Positions 14,544 to 21,113 of a DNA stretch of 24,618 bases are shown here, piece after piece. Source of the stretch: JANXVR01 sp034667405. GTDB taxonomy: Bacteria; Actinomycetota; UBA4738; HRBIN12. The notes under the pieces are model-generated. The model did not search any database. It saw only the letters and a list, made by a program, of their open reading frames with translations, and had not been told where the DNA came from. Made by a program: the position numbers and the translations under genes. Where the stretch lies: the NCBI GenBank assembly GCA_034667405.1, contig JAXDJX010000022.1, positions 1-24,618 on the forward strand. The letters are read 5' to 3'. The first letter of the stretch is position 1, and the number at the start of each line of letters is the position of its first letter.

Positions 14544-15050
14544 ATGGATCAACCGACCGGACCCAGCAGTAGTAGCAAGGGCGGGTTCGACATGGGAGCG
14601 ATGTCGCTCGCGGACAAGTTGCTTCTCGTCGGAGGAGTGCTGCTGCTGATCGACATCTTCATGCCGTGGCAAGGGGTCTGCTTCGGCCCGCTCGGCTGCT
14701 ACAACATCAAAGCCACAAGCGGAAGCGGAGGAATCTTCGGCATATTGATGCTGATCGGTGTCCTTGGCCTCATCGTGTGGGAAATCATGCAGGCGATGGG
14801 ACAGAGCATGGATGTCGGTGGGATGGCCCCGGCGAAAGTCAGTGGGTTCCTGGGCTTGGCTGTAGCCGTCTTGGGGATCCTCAAGTTCCTGATGGCCGCC
14901 TTCACCGTCGGACGCTGGGGCGCGTGGGTCGGCCTCATCCTCATCTTGGTGATCGCCTACGGCGCGTTCCTCAAGCTGAAGGAATCCGGCGTCATGCCGA
15001 CCACTCCTCCGGCGGCGCCTATGGGTGGCGGGGACGCTCCGATCGCCTGA
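14544..15050 (+). CDS. Four-helix membrane protein, function unknown
   Basis: A 168-residue protein with a Ser/Gly-rich N-terminal tail, four helices at about 26-46, 68-88, 104-124 and 128-148, and a Pro/Gly/Ala-rich C-terminal tail. Helix 1 ends in Ile-Phe-Met-Pro-Trp, followed by a short outer loop with two Cys (Val-Cys-Phe-Gly-Pro-Leu-Gly-Cys) that may pair. I chose ATG 14544 because GGGAG lies six bases upstream; the frame is open back to a TTG at 14463, but that stretch has no membrane or domain character. A TAGGTT at 14474-14479 could be its -10. A strong hairpin follows the gene. The helix-1 Pro-Trp feature recurs in the upstream zinc-finger protein (Phe-Pro-Trp), so the two may belong to one loose family. 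Confidence 0.8.
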   Translation: MDQPTGPSSSSKGGFDMGAMSLADKLLLVGGVLLLIDIFMPWQGVCFGPLGCYNIKATSGSGGIFGILMLIGVLGLIVWEIMQAMGQSMDVGGMAPAKVSGFLGLAVAVLGILKFLMAAFTVGRWGAWVGLILILVIAYGAFLKLKESGVMPTTPPAAPMGGGDAPIA

Positions 15051-15068
15051 TCACACTCGTATCGTCTC

Positions 15069-15095
15069 GAAGGCCCGGCCGAAGGCCGGGCCTTC
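15069..15095 (+). terminator. Strong GC-rich hairpin terminator
   Basis: A perfect 12-base stem (GAAGGCCCGGCC with its complement) closes a three-base GAA loop, 19 bases after the stop at 15050. There is no T-run, as is usual for high-GC actinobacterial terminators. It separates the membrane-protein gene from the zinc-ribbon gene's promoter. Confidence 0.8.
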
Positions 15096-15130
15096 GGCGT
15101 TCCCGGGTCGTCCAAGCGGAGGCGTTCCGC

Positions 15131-15136
15131 TAGCCT
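15131..15136 (+). promoter_or_regulatory. Putative -10 box of the zinc-ribbon repeat gene
   Basis: TAGCCT lies between the hairpin at 15069-15095 and the gene at 15177. The implied leader of about 34 bases ends in GGAGGA (15165-15170), six bases before the GTG, one of the strongest ribosome sites in the window. Confidence 0.45.
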
Positions 15137-15176
15137 AGGGAGCGCCAACCACCCTCGAACGACCGGAGGAAGCCCC

Positions 15177-15893
15177 GTGAAGAAGTGCCCCTTCTGCGCC
15201 GAGATGATTCAGGACGAGGCCATCAAGTGCCGGTACTGCCACAGCGACCTCACCACGGTCCCCGACGCGGCAGCGGCGGGATCGCCCTCACCTTCCACCG
15301 CGCCCCCCACAGATACGGCCGCCTCGTGGCAGGTGACCCAGACGCCCCAGTCCGCAGCGCCGGTTCAACAGGGGACCACGGTTCCGCAAAGTGCCCCCGC
15401 TTCGGCCGGCGACACGGTTCGGTACACGCATTCGGGTCATCGCTACGTGCTCGGGTACGGCACCGACTATTTCGGGATCTGGGACCGGCAGATGCCGAAC
15501 ACACCCGCAGAGCGGTATCCGCGCTCGGACGACGGATGGCGCCAGGCATGGACACGGTTCGCGGGCCTCGAGCCCGGGAACATCCCGGTCGGGGAAGGCG
15601 TGGCCGCTCCCGCAGGTCAGGGTTCAAGCCCCATGGCCAGCGCCGACCTCTCGGACAACGACGTCTTGCAATACACGCACTCTGGTCAGAAGTATCTGCT
15701 CGGCTACGGGCGTTCGTTCTTCGGGATCTGGGATCGAACGAACCCGACCGTGCCGGTGGAACGGTTCACCCGCGACGACGCAGGGTGGGCGGCCGCGTGG
15801 CGCCGCTACACACAGATCGAGTCGCACTACGCGGAGGTCGGCCTCAGTGGCGGCTCGGCACCGACGACAGGGTCGGCGCCCTCCGGCGCCTGA
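15177..15893 (+). CDS. Zinc-ribbon protein with a duplicated 54-residue domain, function unknown
   Basis: A 238-residue protein starting at a GTG six bases after GGAGGA. Residues 4-21 form a zinc ribbon (Cys4-x2-Cys7, Cys18-x2-Cys21). A low-complexity Ala/Pro/Ser/Thr/Gln linker (about 26-78) follows. Two copies of one domain sit at 80-133 and 163-216: each has Tyr-Thr-His-Ser-Gly, Leu-Gly-Tyr-Gly, a central Phe-Gly-Ile-Trp-Asp-Arg, then Pro-x-Glu-Arg-Tyr/Phe and Gly-Trp-x-x-Ala-Trp. The copies align without gaps. No membrane helix or signal peptide is present, so it should be cytoplasmic. The C-terminus is Gly/Ser/Ala-rich. The 3' end overlaps the perM-like gene on the other strand by 67 bases. 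I do not recognise a functional name for the repeated domain; protein or ligand binding is only a guess. Confidence 0.85.
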   Translation: MKKCPFCAEMIQDEAIKCRYCHSDLTTVPDAAAAGSPSPSTAPPTDTAASWQVTQTPQSAAPVQQGTTVPQSAPASAGDTVRYTHSGHRYVLGYGTDYFGIWDRQMPNTPAERYPRSDDGWRQAWTRFAGLEPGNIPVGEGVAAPAGQGSSPMASADLSDNDVLQYTHSGQKYLLGYGRSFFGIWDRTNPTVPVERFTRDDAGWAAAWRRYTQIESHYAEVGLSGGSAPTTGSAPSGA

Positions 15894-17095
15894 GGAGCGA
15901 ACAAGGAACCGATCGCTCCACCGGCGATGCCCCAGGCGAGAGCCAGGAGGGCCGTCGAAGGCATCGCGGTCCGGAGGATGAGCGGGCCTTGGGTCAGCGA
16001 GATCGGCGACTCGACCGCAGCGAAGGCTGATCCGACGGTCACGAGTCCTCCGAAGACCAGCCCGGCCCCGGCCCCGAACAACACTCTGCGTCCCATGCCG
16101 GCCTGGCCCCGAGCCGAATACCTCCCTCCCCACACCGTCGCAACCGCAGGAACCAGCAGGAACAAGAAGAAGAAGCCACCGAGCGCTCGGACGGGATACC
16201 CCCGGTTGAGACCCGGGATGCCGAACGCGATGGGCCCGATCTCCGACATGGAAACCGGCGTCGTCGCCGACGCTGCGCCCGTTTCCCCCACGTTCGTGGT
16301 CCCACCCATCGACGCGGCCAGGACGAAGAACGATTGGTTCGGCGTCGCAAGCACCTGGTGGCCGAACAACAGCGCGCCGCCTCGGCCCTGCGAACCCAGC
16401 CATCCCGCGTACTGCGCCGTCCGGTCCGACCTGACCGCCGCCAAGACCAGCAACCCTGCGGATGCGAGCAGCAGCGCGAGCAGGCACATCCGCCAGCCCC
16501 CAGCCAGGATCTGTCGGAGGTCGACTCCGACCGAGGACCGGTTCGGCCGGACCGACCACGCCCCCACCAGAACGGTCGTCACCGCGAATGCCAGCGGGAA
16601 CGCCACGACCTGCCACCCCACCGCCCGGACCGTGGCGTCCATGCTCGGTCCACCCAGATCGGGGAAGCGCAGCCGCGCCGGCAGGCCGACCGCCCAGACG
16701 GGCACCACGCATCCAGCGACGACGTAGGCGCCGTTGCGCCAGGCACGACGACGCGCAACCCCGGCCGCGACGGCTCTCCCTGCGCGGAACAGGAGCCAAC
16801 CCGCCGCCACCGTTCCCGCCATGAGTGGCAAGCGCATCTGGAACAGGCCGCTGCCGCCCACATCGACCCGTACCGACACGCCGAAGAACGACACGAGGTA
16901 GAGGACTCCGACCTTGATCCACGTCCACCATCGATACGCCCCGCCGCTCGCAGCGAACTCGGCCAGCCCGATGAGCTGCGCAAGCATGGCCACGCCAACG
17001 AACGCCGCAACGCCGCGAAGGATGCTTCCGCCCGCTCCCACGGCCGACCGCTCCGGAGCCCCCGAGCCGGCAGCCCCAGGGGCGGGACGATTCAC
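15827..17095 (-). CDS. PerM-like (DUF6350-type) polytopic membrane protein
   Basis: A 422-residue integral membrane protein with about nine or ten hydrophobic segments spread from residue 24 to about 405, and a Pro/Gly-rich tail at each end. It starts at a GTG overlapping the sucD stop (GTGA), so it is coupled to sucD. In M. tuberculosis the polytopic PerM (Rv0955), linked to cell division and persistence, lies between sucD (Rv0952) and purN (Rv0956), and DUF6350 proteins of Streptomyces occupy a similar place. The call rests on that position and on topology and length, not on a diagnostic motif. The last 67 bases overlap the convergent zinc-ribbon gene. A role in cell division here is inference. 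Confidence 0.75.
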   Translation of the reverse strand: MNRPAPGAAGSGAPERSAVGAGGSILRGVAAFVGVAMLAQLIGLAEFAASGGAYRWWTWIKVGVLYLVSFFGVSVRVDVGGSGLFQMRLPLMAGTVAAGWLLFRAGRAVAAGVARRRAWRNGAYVVAGCVVPVWAVGLPARLRFPDLGGPSMDATVRAVGWQVVAFPLAFAVTTVLVGAWSVRPNRSSVGVDLRQILAGGWRMCLLALLLASAGLLVLAAVRSDRTAQYAGWLGSQGRGGALLFGHQVLATPNQSFFVLAASMGGTTNVGETGAASATTPVSMSEIGPIAFGIPGLNRGYPVRALGGFFFLFLLVPAVATVWGGRYSARGQAGMGRRVLFGAGAGLVFGGLVTVGSAFAAVESPISLTQGPLILRTAMPSTALLALAWGIAGGAIGSLFAPQAPEGADPVVGAEPPLRPTSA

Positions 17096-17961
17096 GCCAG
17101 CGCGTCCTGAACCAGTTCGGCGACCTGGCTGGGGGTGCGGGCCACACGGACACCGCCGGCTTCCAGTGCCTCTGCCTTGGCCGCGGCGGTTCCCTTCGAC
17201 CCGGTAACGATGGCCCCGGCGTGCCCCATGCGCTTGCCCGGGGGCGCCTCGAATCCCGCGATGTACGCAACGACGGGCTTCGTCACGTGTTCGCGGACGT
17301 ACGCCGCCGCCCGTTCCTCATCGTCGCCGCCGATCTCGCCGGTCAGGATCACCAGGTCGGTATCGGGGTCGGTTTCGAACGCAGACAGGCAATCGATGAA
17401 TCCGATGCCGTGCACCGGATCACCGCCCATCCCCACGCAGGTCGACTGTCCGATGCCCCGCTGCGTCAACTCGTGCACGATCTGATAGACGAGCGTCCCC
17501 GAACGCGAGACGAACCCGACACGCCCGGGAAGGCAGACCTCCGGCGGGATGATCCCGACGTTCGCCGCGCCCGGACTGATGACGCCAGGACAGTTAGGGC
17601 CGACCAAGGTGGTGCGGGTGCCACGGAGGTAGCTGTGGACCTGTGCCAAGTCCGTGACCGGGATCCCCTCGGTGATGCAGACGACCAGTCCAACGCCCGC
17701 GTCGGCTGCCTCCAAGATCGCCTCCGCAGCGAACCGCGGGGGAACGAAGATCATCGAGGTGTTCGCGTCGGTCGCGCGCACCGCGTCGGCCACCGTGTCG
17801 AACACCGGGATGCCTTCCACGTCCTGACCCGCCTTGCCGGGTGTCACGCCCGCAACCACCTTCGTGCCGTAGTTGCGATTCCGAAGCGTATGGAAGGTCC
17901 CTTCCTTGCCGGTCAGTCCCTGCACCACCAATCGGGTCTCCGCGCCGACCAGGATGCTCAT
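17092..17961 (-). CDS. sucD: Succinyl-CoA synthetase (ligase) alpha subunit
   Basis: A 289-residue subunit that carries the phosphohistidine and binds CoA in the interconversion of succinyl-CoA and succinate with NTP formation. The N-terminal CoA-binding fold has Val-Gln-Gly-Leu-Thr-Gly-Lys-Glu-Gly; the signature Gly-Pro-Asn-Cys-Pro-Gly-Val-Ile-Ser-Pro is at 121-130, and Ser-Arg-Ser-Gly-Thr-Leu at 152-157. His247 in Gly-Lys-Arg-Met-Gly-His-Ala-Gly-Ala-Ile is the expected phosphohistidine. The ATG overlaps the sucC stop (ATGA), and its stop overlaps the perM-like start (GTGA). Upstream in-frame codons lie inside sucC. Length is standard. Confidence 0.96.
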   Translation of the reverse strand: MSILVGAETRLVVQGLTGKEGTFHTLRNRNYGTKVVAGVTPGKAGQDVEGIPVFDTVADAVRATDANTSMIFVPPRFAAEAILEAADAGVGLVVCITEGIPVTDLAQVHSYLRGTRTTLVGPNCPGVISPGAANVGIIPPEVCLPGRVGFVSRSGTLVYQIVHELTQRGIGQSTCVGMGGDPVHGIGFIDCLSAFETDPDTDLVILTGEIGGDDEERAAAYVREHVTKPVVAYIAGFEAPPGKRMGHAGAIVTGSKGTAAAKAEALEAGGVRVARTPSQVAELVQDALA

Positions 17962-19106
17962 GCCGCCACCCCGCCGTTCGCGAGATCTGCGGCTCGTTGC
18001 GCGGCCTCCAACATGGTCGCGGCGGGGAAGATCCGTGGGTGCGCCGCCTCGGAGAGGATCCGCCGGCCCTCCTCCGCGTTGGTACCGTCCAGCCGAACGA
18101 CCAACGGAACGGTCGCCTCCACACGCTTCAGCGCTTCCAGCACACCGTTCGCGACGACATCGCATCTCGTGATGCCGCCGAAGATATTGATGAACACGGC
18201 CTTCACGGCCGGGTCGGACAGGATGACCTCGAGGGAAGTCGCCATGGTGTCCGCGCTGGCGCCGCCCCCCACGTCCAAGAAGTTCGCCGCCCGTGCCCCT
18301 GCCTGCGCAACCACGTCGAGCGTGGACATGACGAGCCCCGCGCCGTTGCCGATGATGCCGACCGCACCGTCCAACTTCACGTACTGCAGGCCTGCATCCT
18401 TCGCGCGCTTCTCCACCGGGTCGATCGGGAATTGCTCCTTGAGCACCTCGGTCGCCGGTCGGCGGAAGAGGGCGTTGTCATCGATCGTCACCTTCGCGTC
18501 GAGCGCCACCACGCGTCCATCCTCCAGCAGCACCAAGGGGTTGATCTCCACCAAGGTCGCGTCCTCTTCGCGCAGCATCTCGAACATCTTCCGAACGATG
18601 TCGCCGGCCCCGTTGCGTGCTTGGACGGGAAGCGTCTCGGTGAGGTCTCGCACGTGGTAGGTCCGCAAACCGAGCATGGGGTCCACGTGGACCCGACGGA
18701 GGGCTTCGGGGCGTTCGATGGCGAGGGTCTCGATGTCCATGCCGCCTTCGGCCGTCATCAAGAAGAGGTAGTCCCCGCTAGAACGGTCCAACAGGACTGA
18801 CGTGTAGAACTCCTGCTTCAGCGGCAGGAGCTCTTCGCAGAGGACCCGGGTGACCTCATGTCCCTGGAAGTCGGAGCCGAGCATCCTGGCGGCCTCCTCG
18901 GCAGCGCGCTCCGGCGAGTCGACGAGCACGACGCCCCCGCCTTTGCCACGGCCGCCCACTTGAACCTGGACCTTCACCACCGATCGACCGCCGAGTTCGT
19001 TGGTGGCCTCCGCGGCCCGCTCGGCCGTCTCCGCGATCATCCCGCGCGGTACCGGGATGCCGTGGGCACGGAAGAGGTCCTTGCCCATGTGTTCGTACAG
19101 ATCCAT
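17958..19106 (-). CDS. sucC: Succinyl-CoA synthetase (ligase) beta subunit
   Basis: A 382-residue ATP-grasp subunit that binds nucleotide and succinate. The start ATG has AAGGAG five bases upstream. The N-terminus (Tyr-Glu-x-x-Gly-Lys-Asp-Leu-Phe, then Gly-Ile-Pro-Val-Pro) is typical. Val-Gln-Val-Gly-Gly-Arg-Gly-Lys-Gly-Gly-Gly lies near 47-58. Glu-Ile-Asn-Pro-Leu-Val and Ala-Leu-Asp-Ala-Lys mark the metal/nucleotide site. The C-terminal domain has Leu-Asp-Val-Gly-Gly-Gly-Ala and Asn-Ile-Phe-Gly-Gly-Ile-Thr-Arg-Cys-Asp. It overlaps sucD by four bases. The 39 bases between it and the cobalamin-binding gene contain no promoter-like sequence, so the four genes from 19553 down to 15827 probably form one operon. 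Confidence 0.96.
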   Translation of the reverse strand: MDLYEHMGKDLFRAHGIPVPRGMIAETAERAAEATNELGGRSVVKVQVQVGGRGKGGGVVLVDSPERAAEEAARMLGSDFQGHEVTRVLCEELLPLKQEFYTSVLLDRSSGDYLFLMTAEGGMDIETLAIERPEALRRVHVDPMLGLRTYHVRDLTETLPVQARNGAGDIVRKMFEMLREEDATLVEINPLVLLEDGRVVALDAKVTIDDNALFRRPATEVLKEQFPIDPVEKRAKDAGLQYVKLDGAVGIIGNGAGLVMSTLDVVAQAGARAANFLDVGGGASADTMATSLEVILSDPAVKAVFINIFGGITRCDVVANGVLEALKRVEATVPLVVRLDGTNAEEGRRILSEAAHPRIFPAATMLEAAQRAADLANGGVAA

Positions 19107-19145
19107 GCGACTCCTTCACGGTGATGGAAGCAGGGGCGACCGGCC

Positions 19146-19553
19146 TCAGGCTCTTGCGGCGCTCAGACGGCCGCGCAGCCACCCGGCGATATCGGCCGTC
19201 GATGCGCCGGGAGTGAAGATCATCTCGATGCCGGCCTGTTCGAGCTTGGGGATGTCGTCGGCGGGGATGATGCCGCCGCCGAAGACCAGGATGTCGTTCG
19301 CTCCGCGTTCGTGGAGTTCTTTCACCACCTTCGGGAACAAGGTCATGTGGGCGCCGGAGTGACAGGAGAGGCCCACGGCGTCGGCGTCTTCCTGGATGGC
19401 GGTCTCGGCGATCTGCTCGGGTGTCTGGTGAAGGCCCGTGTAGATGACCTCGAAGCCGGCATCTCGCAGAGCACGGGCGACTACCTTCGCGCCGCGATCG
19501 TGCCCGTCCAACCCGGGCTTGGCCACGATGATCCGAAGCTTCTTCTCAGCCAT
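19146..19553 (-). CDS. Cobalamin-binding subunit of methylmalonyl-CoA mutase
   Basis: A 135-residue free-standing B12-binding domain. Asp16-Gly-His18-Asp-Arg-Gly21 is the Asp-x-His-x-x-Gly motif in which His replaces the lower ligand of cobalt. Val-Gly-Leu-Ser-Cys-His-Ser-Gly-Ala-His and Phe-Gly-Gly-Gly-Ile-Ile-Pro complete the fold. The sequence resembles the C-terminal domain of the large subunit of methylmalonyl-CoA mutase (for example Thr-Gly-Leu-His-Gln-Thr-Pro-Glu-Gln-Ile). The catalytic large subunit is not in the window, so it must be encoded elsewhere. A related mutase such as an isobutyryl- or ethylmalonyl-CoA mutase could also use it. Placement directly upstream of sucCD fits a route from methylmalonyl-CoA to succinyl-CoA to succinate. 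The start lies seven bases after TAGACT. Confidence 0.88.
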   Translation of the reverse strand: MAEKKLRIIVAKPGLDGHDRGAKVVARALRDAGFEVIYTGLHQTPEQIAETAIQEDADAVGLSCHSGAHMTLFPKVVKELHERGANDILVFGGGIIPADDIPKLEQAGIEMIFTPGASTADIAGWLRGRLSAARA

Positions 19554-19560
19554 CCGGGCC

Positions 19561-19566
19561 AGTCTA
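19561..19566 (-). promoter_or_regulatory. -10 box of a probable leaderless promoter for the mutase subunit-sucCD-perM operon
   Basis: TAGACT on the minus strand, then seven bases, then the ATG at 19553. There is no Shine-Dalgarno before the ATG. The identical hexamer occurs before the small gene at 20949. Confidence 0.5.
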
Positions 19567-19615
19567 GCGAACGGCCGGGTTGCGCCCCTCAGAGGTCCCG
19601 TCGCACGATGCTCTC

Positions 19616-20935
19616 ATGGAGGGCCGGGACACACGCTACGCACGGGGCGACGACGGAACCTACATCGCCTATCAGACAGTGGGCAGGGGTCCGATCGACA
19701 TCGCGTGGCAATTCGAGTGGATGGGCAACGTCGACGTGATCTGGCAGTCGAGGGTGTTCGCGGCGTGGTTCGAGGGACTCGCCTCCTTCTCGCGGCTCAT
19801 CCTGCACGACCGCCGGGGCACCGGCGCATCCAGCCGGAACGTGCCTCCCCCGAACCTCGAGACCCGGGTGTCGGACCTTCGTAACGTGCTCGACGCAGCG
19901 GGCTCTGAGCGGCCTGTGCTGGGAGGGCAGTTGGAAGGCGGCGCCGCGAACGTCATGTTCGCCGCGACCCACCCCGAACGCGTGCATTCACTCTTCTGGT
20001 GGTATCCCGCCCCGAGGTCCGTGAAGGGACCGGGCTATCCGTGGGGCATGGACGAGGAGGCATTCGCCGCGGAGATGGACGACATCGCCAGTGATTGGGG
20101 AACCCAGGCGTTCGAGGAAGGAGGTGGCGTTGCGACCGGATCGAAACTCCCCTACTCGCTGTTGAGCCGGCAGACGACCACCCCCGACGTTGCGCTGGAG
20201 CTGGAGCGGATCTGGCGGGAAACGGACGTGCGGGGGACGCTGCCCGCGGTTACGGCACCGACGCTCTTGTTGGCGCGTCACCAAGACACCGAGGCGCTCG
20301 GATACATCTCGTCCCTCATGCCTCACGCGACTGTACGGCTGTTCCCCGGCTCGCCGGAGTTCACGAGCCTGCCTGCGATCGAGGAGCAGCCCGGGATCCT
20401 AGCCGCGATACGTGGCTTCATCGGCCTCGACGCCCGTGCGCCCGAACTCGACACGGTCTTGTCGACGGTGCTGTTCACCGACATCGTGGGGTCGACCCAG
20501 AAGCAAGCCGCCCTTGGCGATCGAACGTGGAAGGCGTTGATCGAACAGCACCACGCCATCGTCCGGCAGACCCTCACGCGGTGGCGAGGTCTCGAGAACG
20601 ACGTGGCCGGTGATGGGTTCTACGCCACGTTCGACGGACCCGCGCGGGCGATCCGTTGCGCGCAAGAGCTGACCGAACGCGTCAGCGACCTCGGGATCGA
20701 GATCAGAGCGGGCATCCATACGGGCGAGTGCGAACTCATCGACGGCAAGTGCGCCGGACTCACCGTGTCCATCGGCGCCCGCGTCGCCTCGCGGGCAGGT
20801 CCTTCCGAGGTCCTGATCTCGCAAACGGTGAAGGATCTGACCGCCGGCTCCGGGTTCACGCTCGAAGACGCCGGTGAGCACGAACTCAAAGGGGTGCCGG
20901 ATCGATGGCGCCTGTACCGAGTCCTCGCCTCGTAG
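19616..20935 (+). CDS. Alpha/beta-hydrolase domain fused to a class III nucleotidyl cyclase domain
   Basis: A 439-residue two-domain protein. Residues 1-270 follow the alpha/beta-hydrolase fold (Asp-Arg-Arg-Gly-Thr-Gly-Ala-Ser oxyanion loop at 65-72, Ala-Ala-Thr-His-Pro-Glu-Arg-Val at 116-123). The nucleophile elbow reads Gly104-Gln-Leu106-Glu-Gly108, so the catalytic Ser is missing, and no catalytic His is evident near 243-252. Residues 280-437 are a class III cyclase domain: metal Asp289 (Phe-Thr-Asp-Ile-Val-Gly-Ser-Thr) and Asp333 (Gly-Asp-Gly) and Arg389 are kept. The base-selecting Lys is Asp329, the base-selecting Asp position is Lys378, and the Asn/His position is Ser385. The hydrolase part is probably a sensor; whether the cyclase is active, and on which nucleotide, is open. 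The start ATG at 19616 has no clear ribosome site. Confidence 0.88.
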   Translation: MEGRDTRYARGDDGTYIAYQTVGRGPIDIAWQFEWMGNVDVIWQSRVFAAWFEGLASFSRLILHDRRGTGASSRNVPPPNLETRVSDLRNVLDAAGSERPVLGGQLEGGAANVMFAATHPERVHSLFWWYPAPRSVKGPGYPWGMDEEAFAAEMDDIASDWGTQAFEEGGGVATGSKLPYSLLSRQTTTPDVALELERIWRETDVRGTLPAVTAPTLLLARHQDTEALGYISSLMPHATVRLFPGSPEFTSLPAIEEQPGILAAIRGFIGLDARAPELDTVLSTVLFTDIVGSTQKQAALGDRTWKALIEQHHAIVRQTLTRWRGLENDVAGDGFYATFDGPARAIRCAQELTERVSDLGIEIRAGIHTGECELIDGKCAGLTVSIGARVASRAGPSEVLISQTVKDLTAGSGFTLEDAGEHELKGVPDRWRLYRVLAS

Positions 20936-20938
20936 ACT
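20933..20938 (+). promoter_or_regulatory. Putative -10 box overlapping the cyclase stop codon
   Basis: TAGACT includes the TAG stop of the cyclase gene and lies ten bases before the ATG at 20949. It could drive a nearly leaderless message for the small membrane peptide and the dimethylformamidase-like gene. Read-through from the cyclase gene is equally possible. Confidence 0.35.
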
Positions 20939-20948
20939 CCGGGTCGCC

Positions 20949-21113
20949 ATGGCCAGGAAGAAGCTGCAGATCCGCCCGCCCGGTCTCAAACCGACCACGA
21001 AGGTCGGCACCCTGGGCCCCTATCGTGCTCGTTTGGGGCTGGCCTGGGTGATCGCTCCGTTGGTAGCGGGGATCATCATCCTGGTTGCCGGATACTTCGC
21101 GTTGGCCCGCTGA
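20949..21113 (+). CDS. Small single-helix membrane protein, function unknown
   Basis: A 54-residue protein: a basic N-terminal half (Met-Ala-Arg-Lys-Lys-Leu, several further Lys/Arg) and one membrane helix at about 30-52 ending in Ala-Leu-Ala-Arg. The positive half should stay in the cytoplasm. The ATG at 20949 was chosen over an upstream in-frame ATG inside the cyclase gene because that longer form only reads through cyclase codons. The TGA shares one base with the next ATG (TGATG), so it is translated together with the dimethylformamidase-like gene and may assist or anchor it. No family is recognised. Confidence 0.7.
   Translation: MARKKLQIRPPGLKPTTKVGTLGPYRARLGLAWVIAPLVAGIIILVAGYFALAR

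Noticed and set aside
15624..17270. 548-codon minus-strand frame
   Set aside because: It overlaps the perM-like gene in another frame and is dominated by Arg/Gly/Ala without domain character. The membrane topology and the GTGA coupling favour the 15827-17095 frame.
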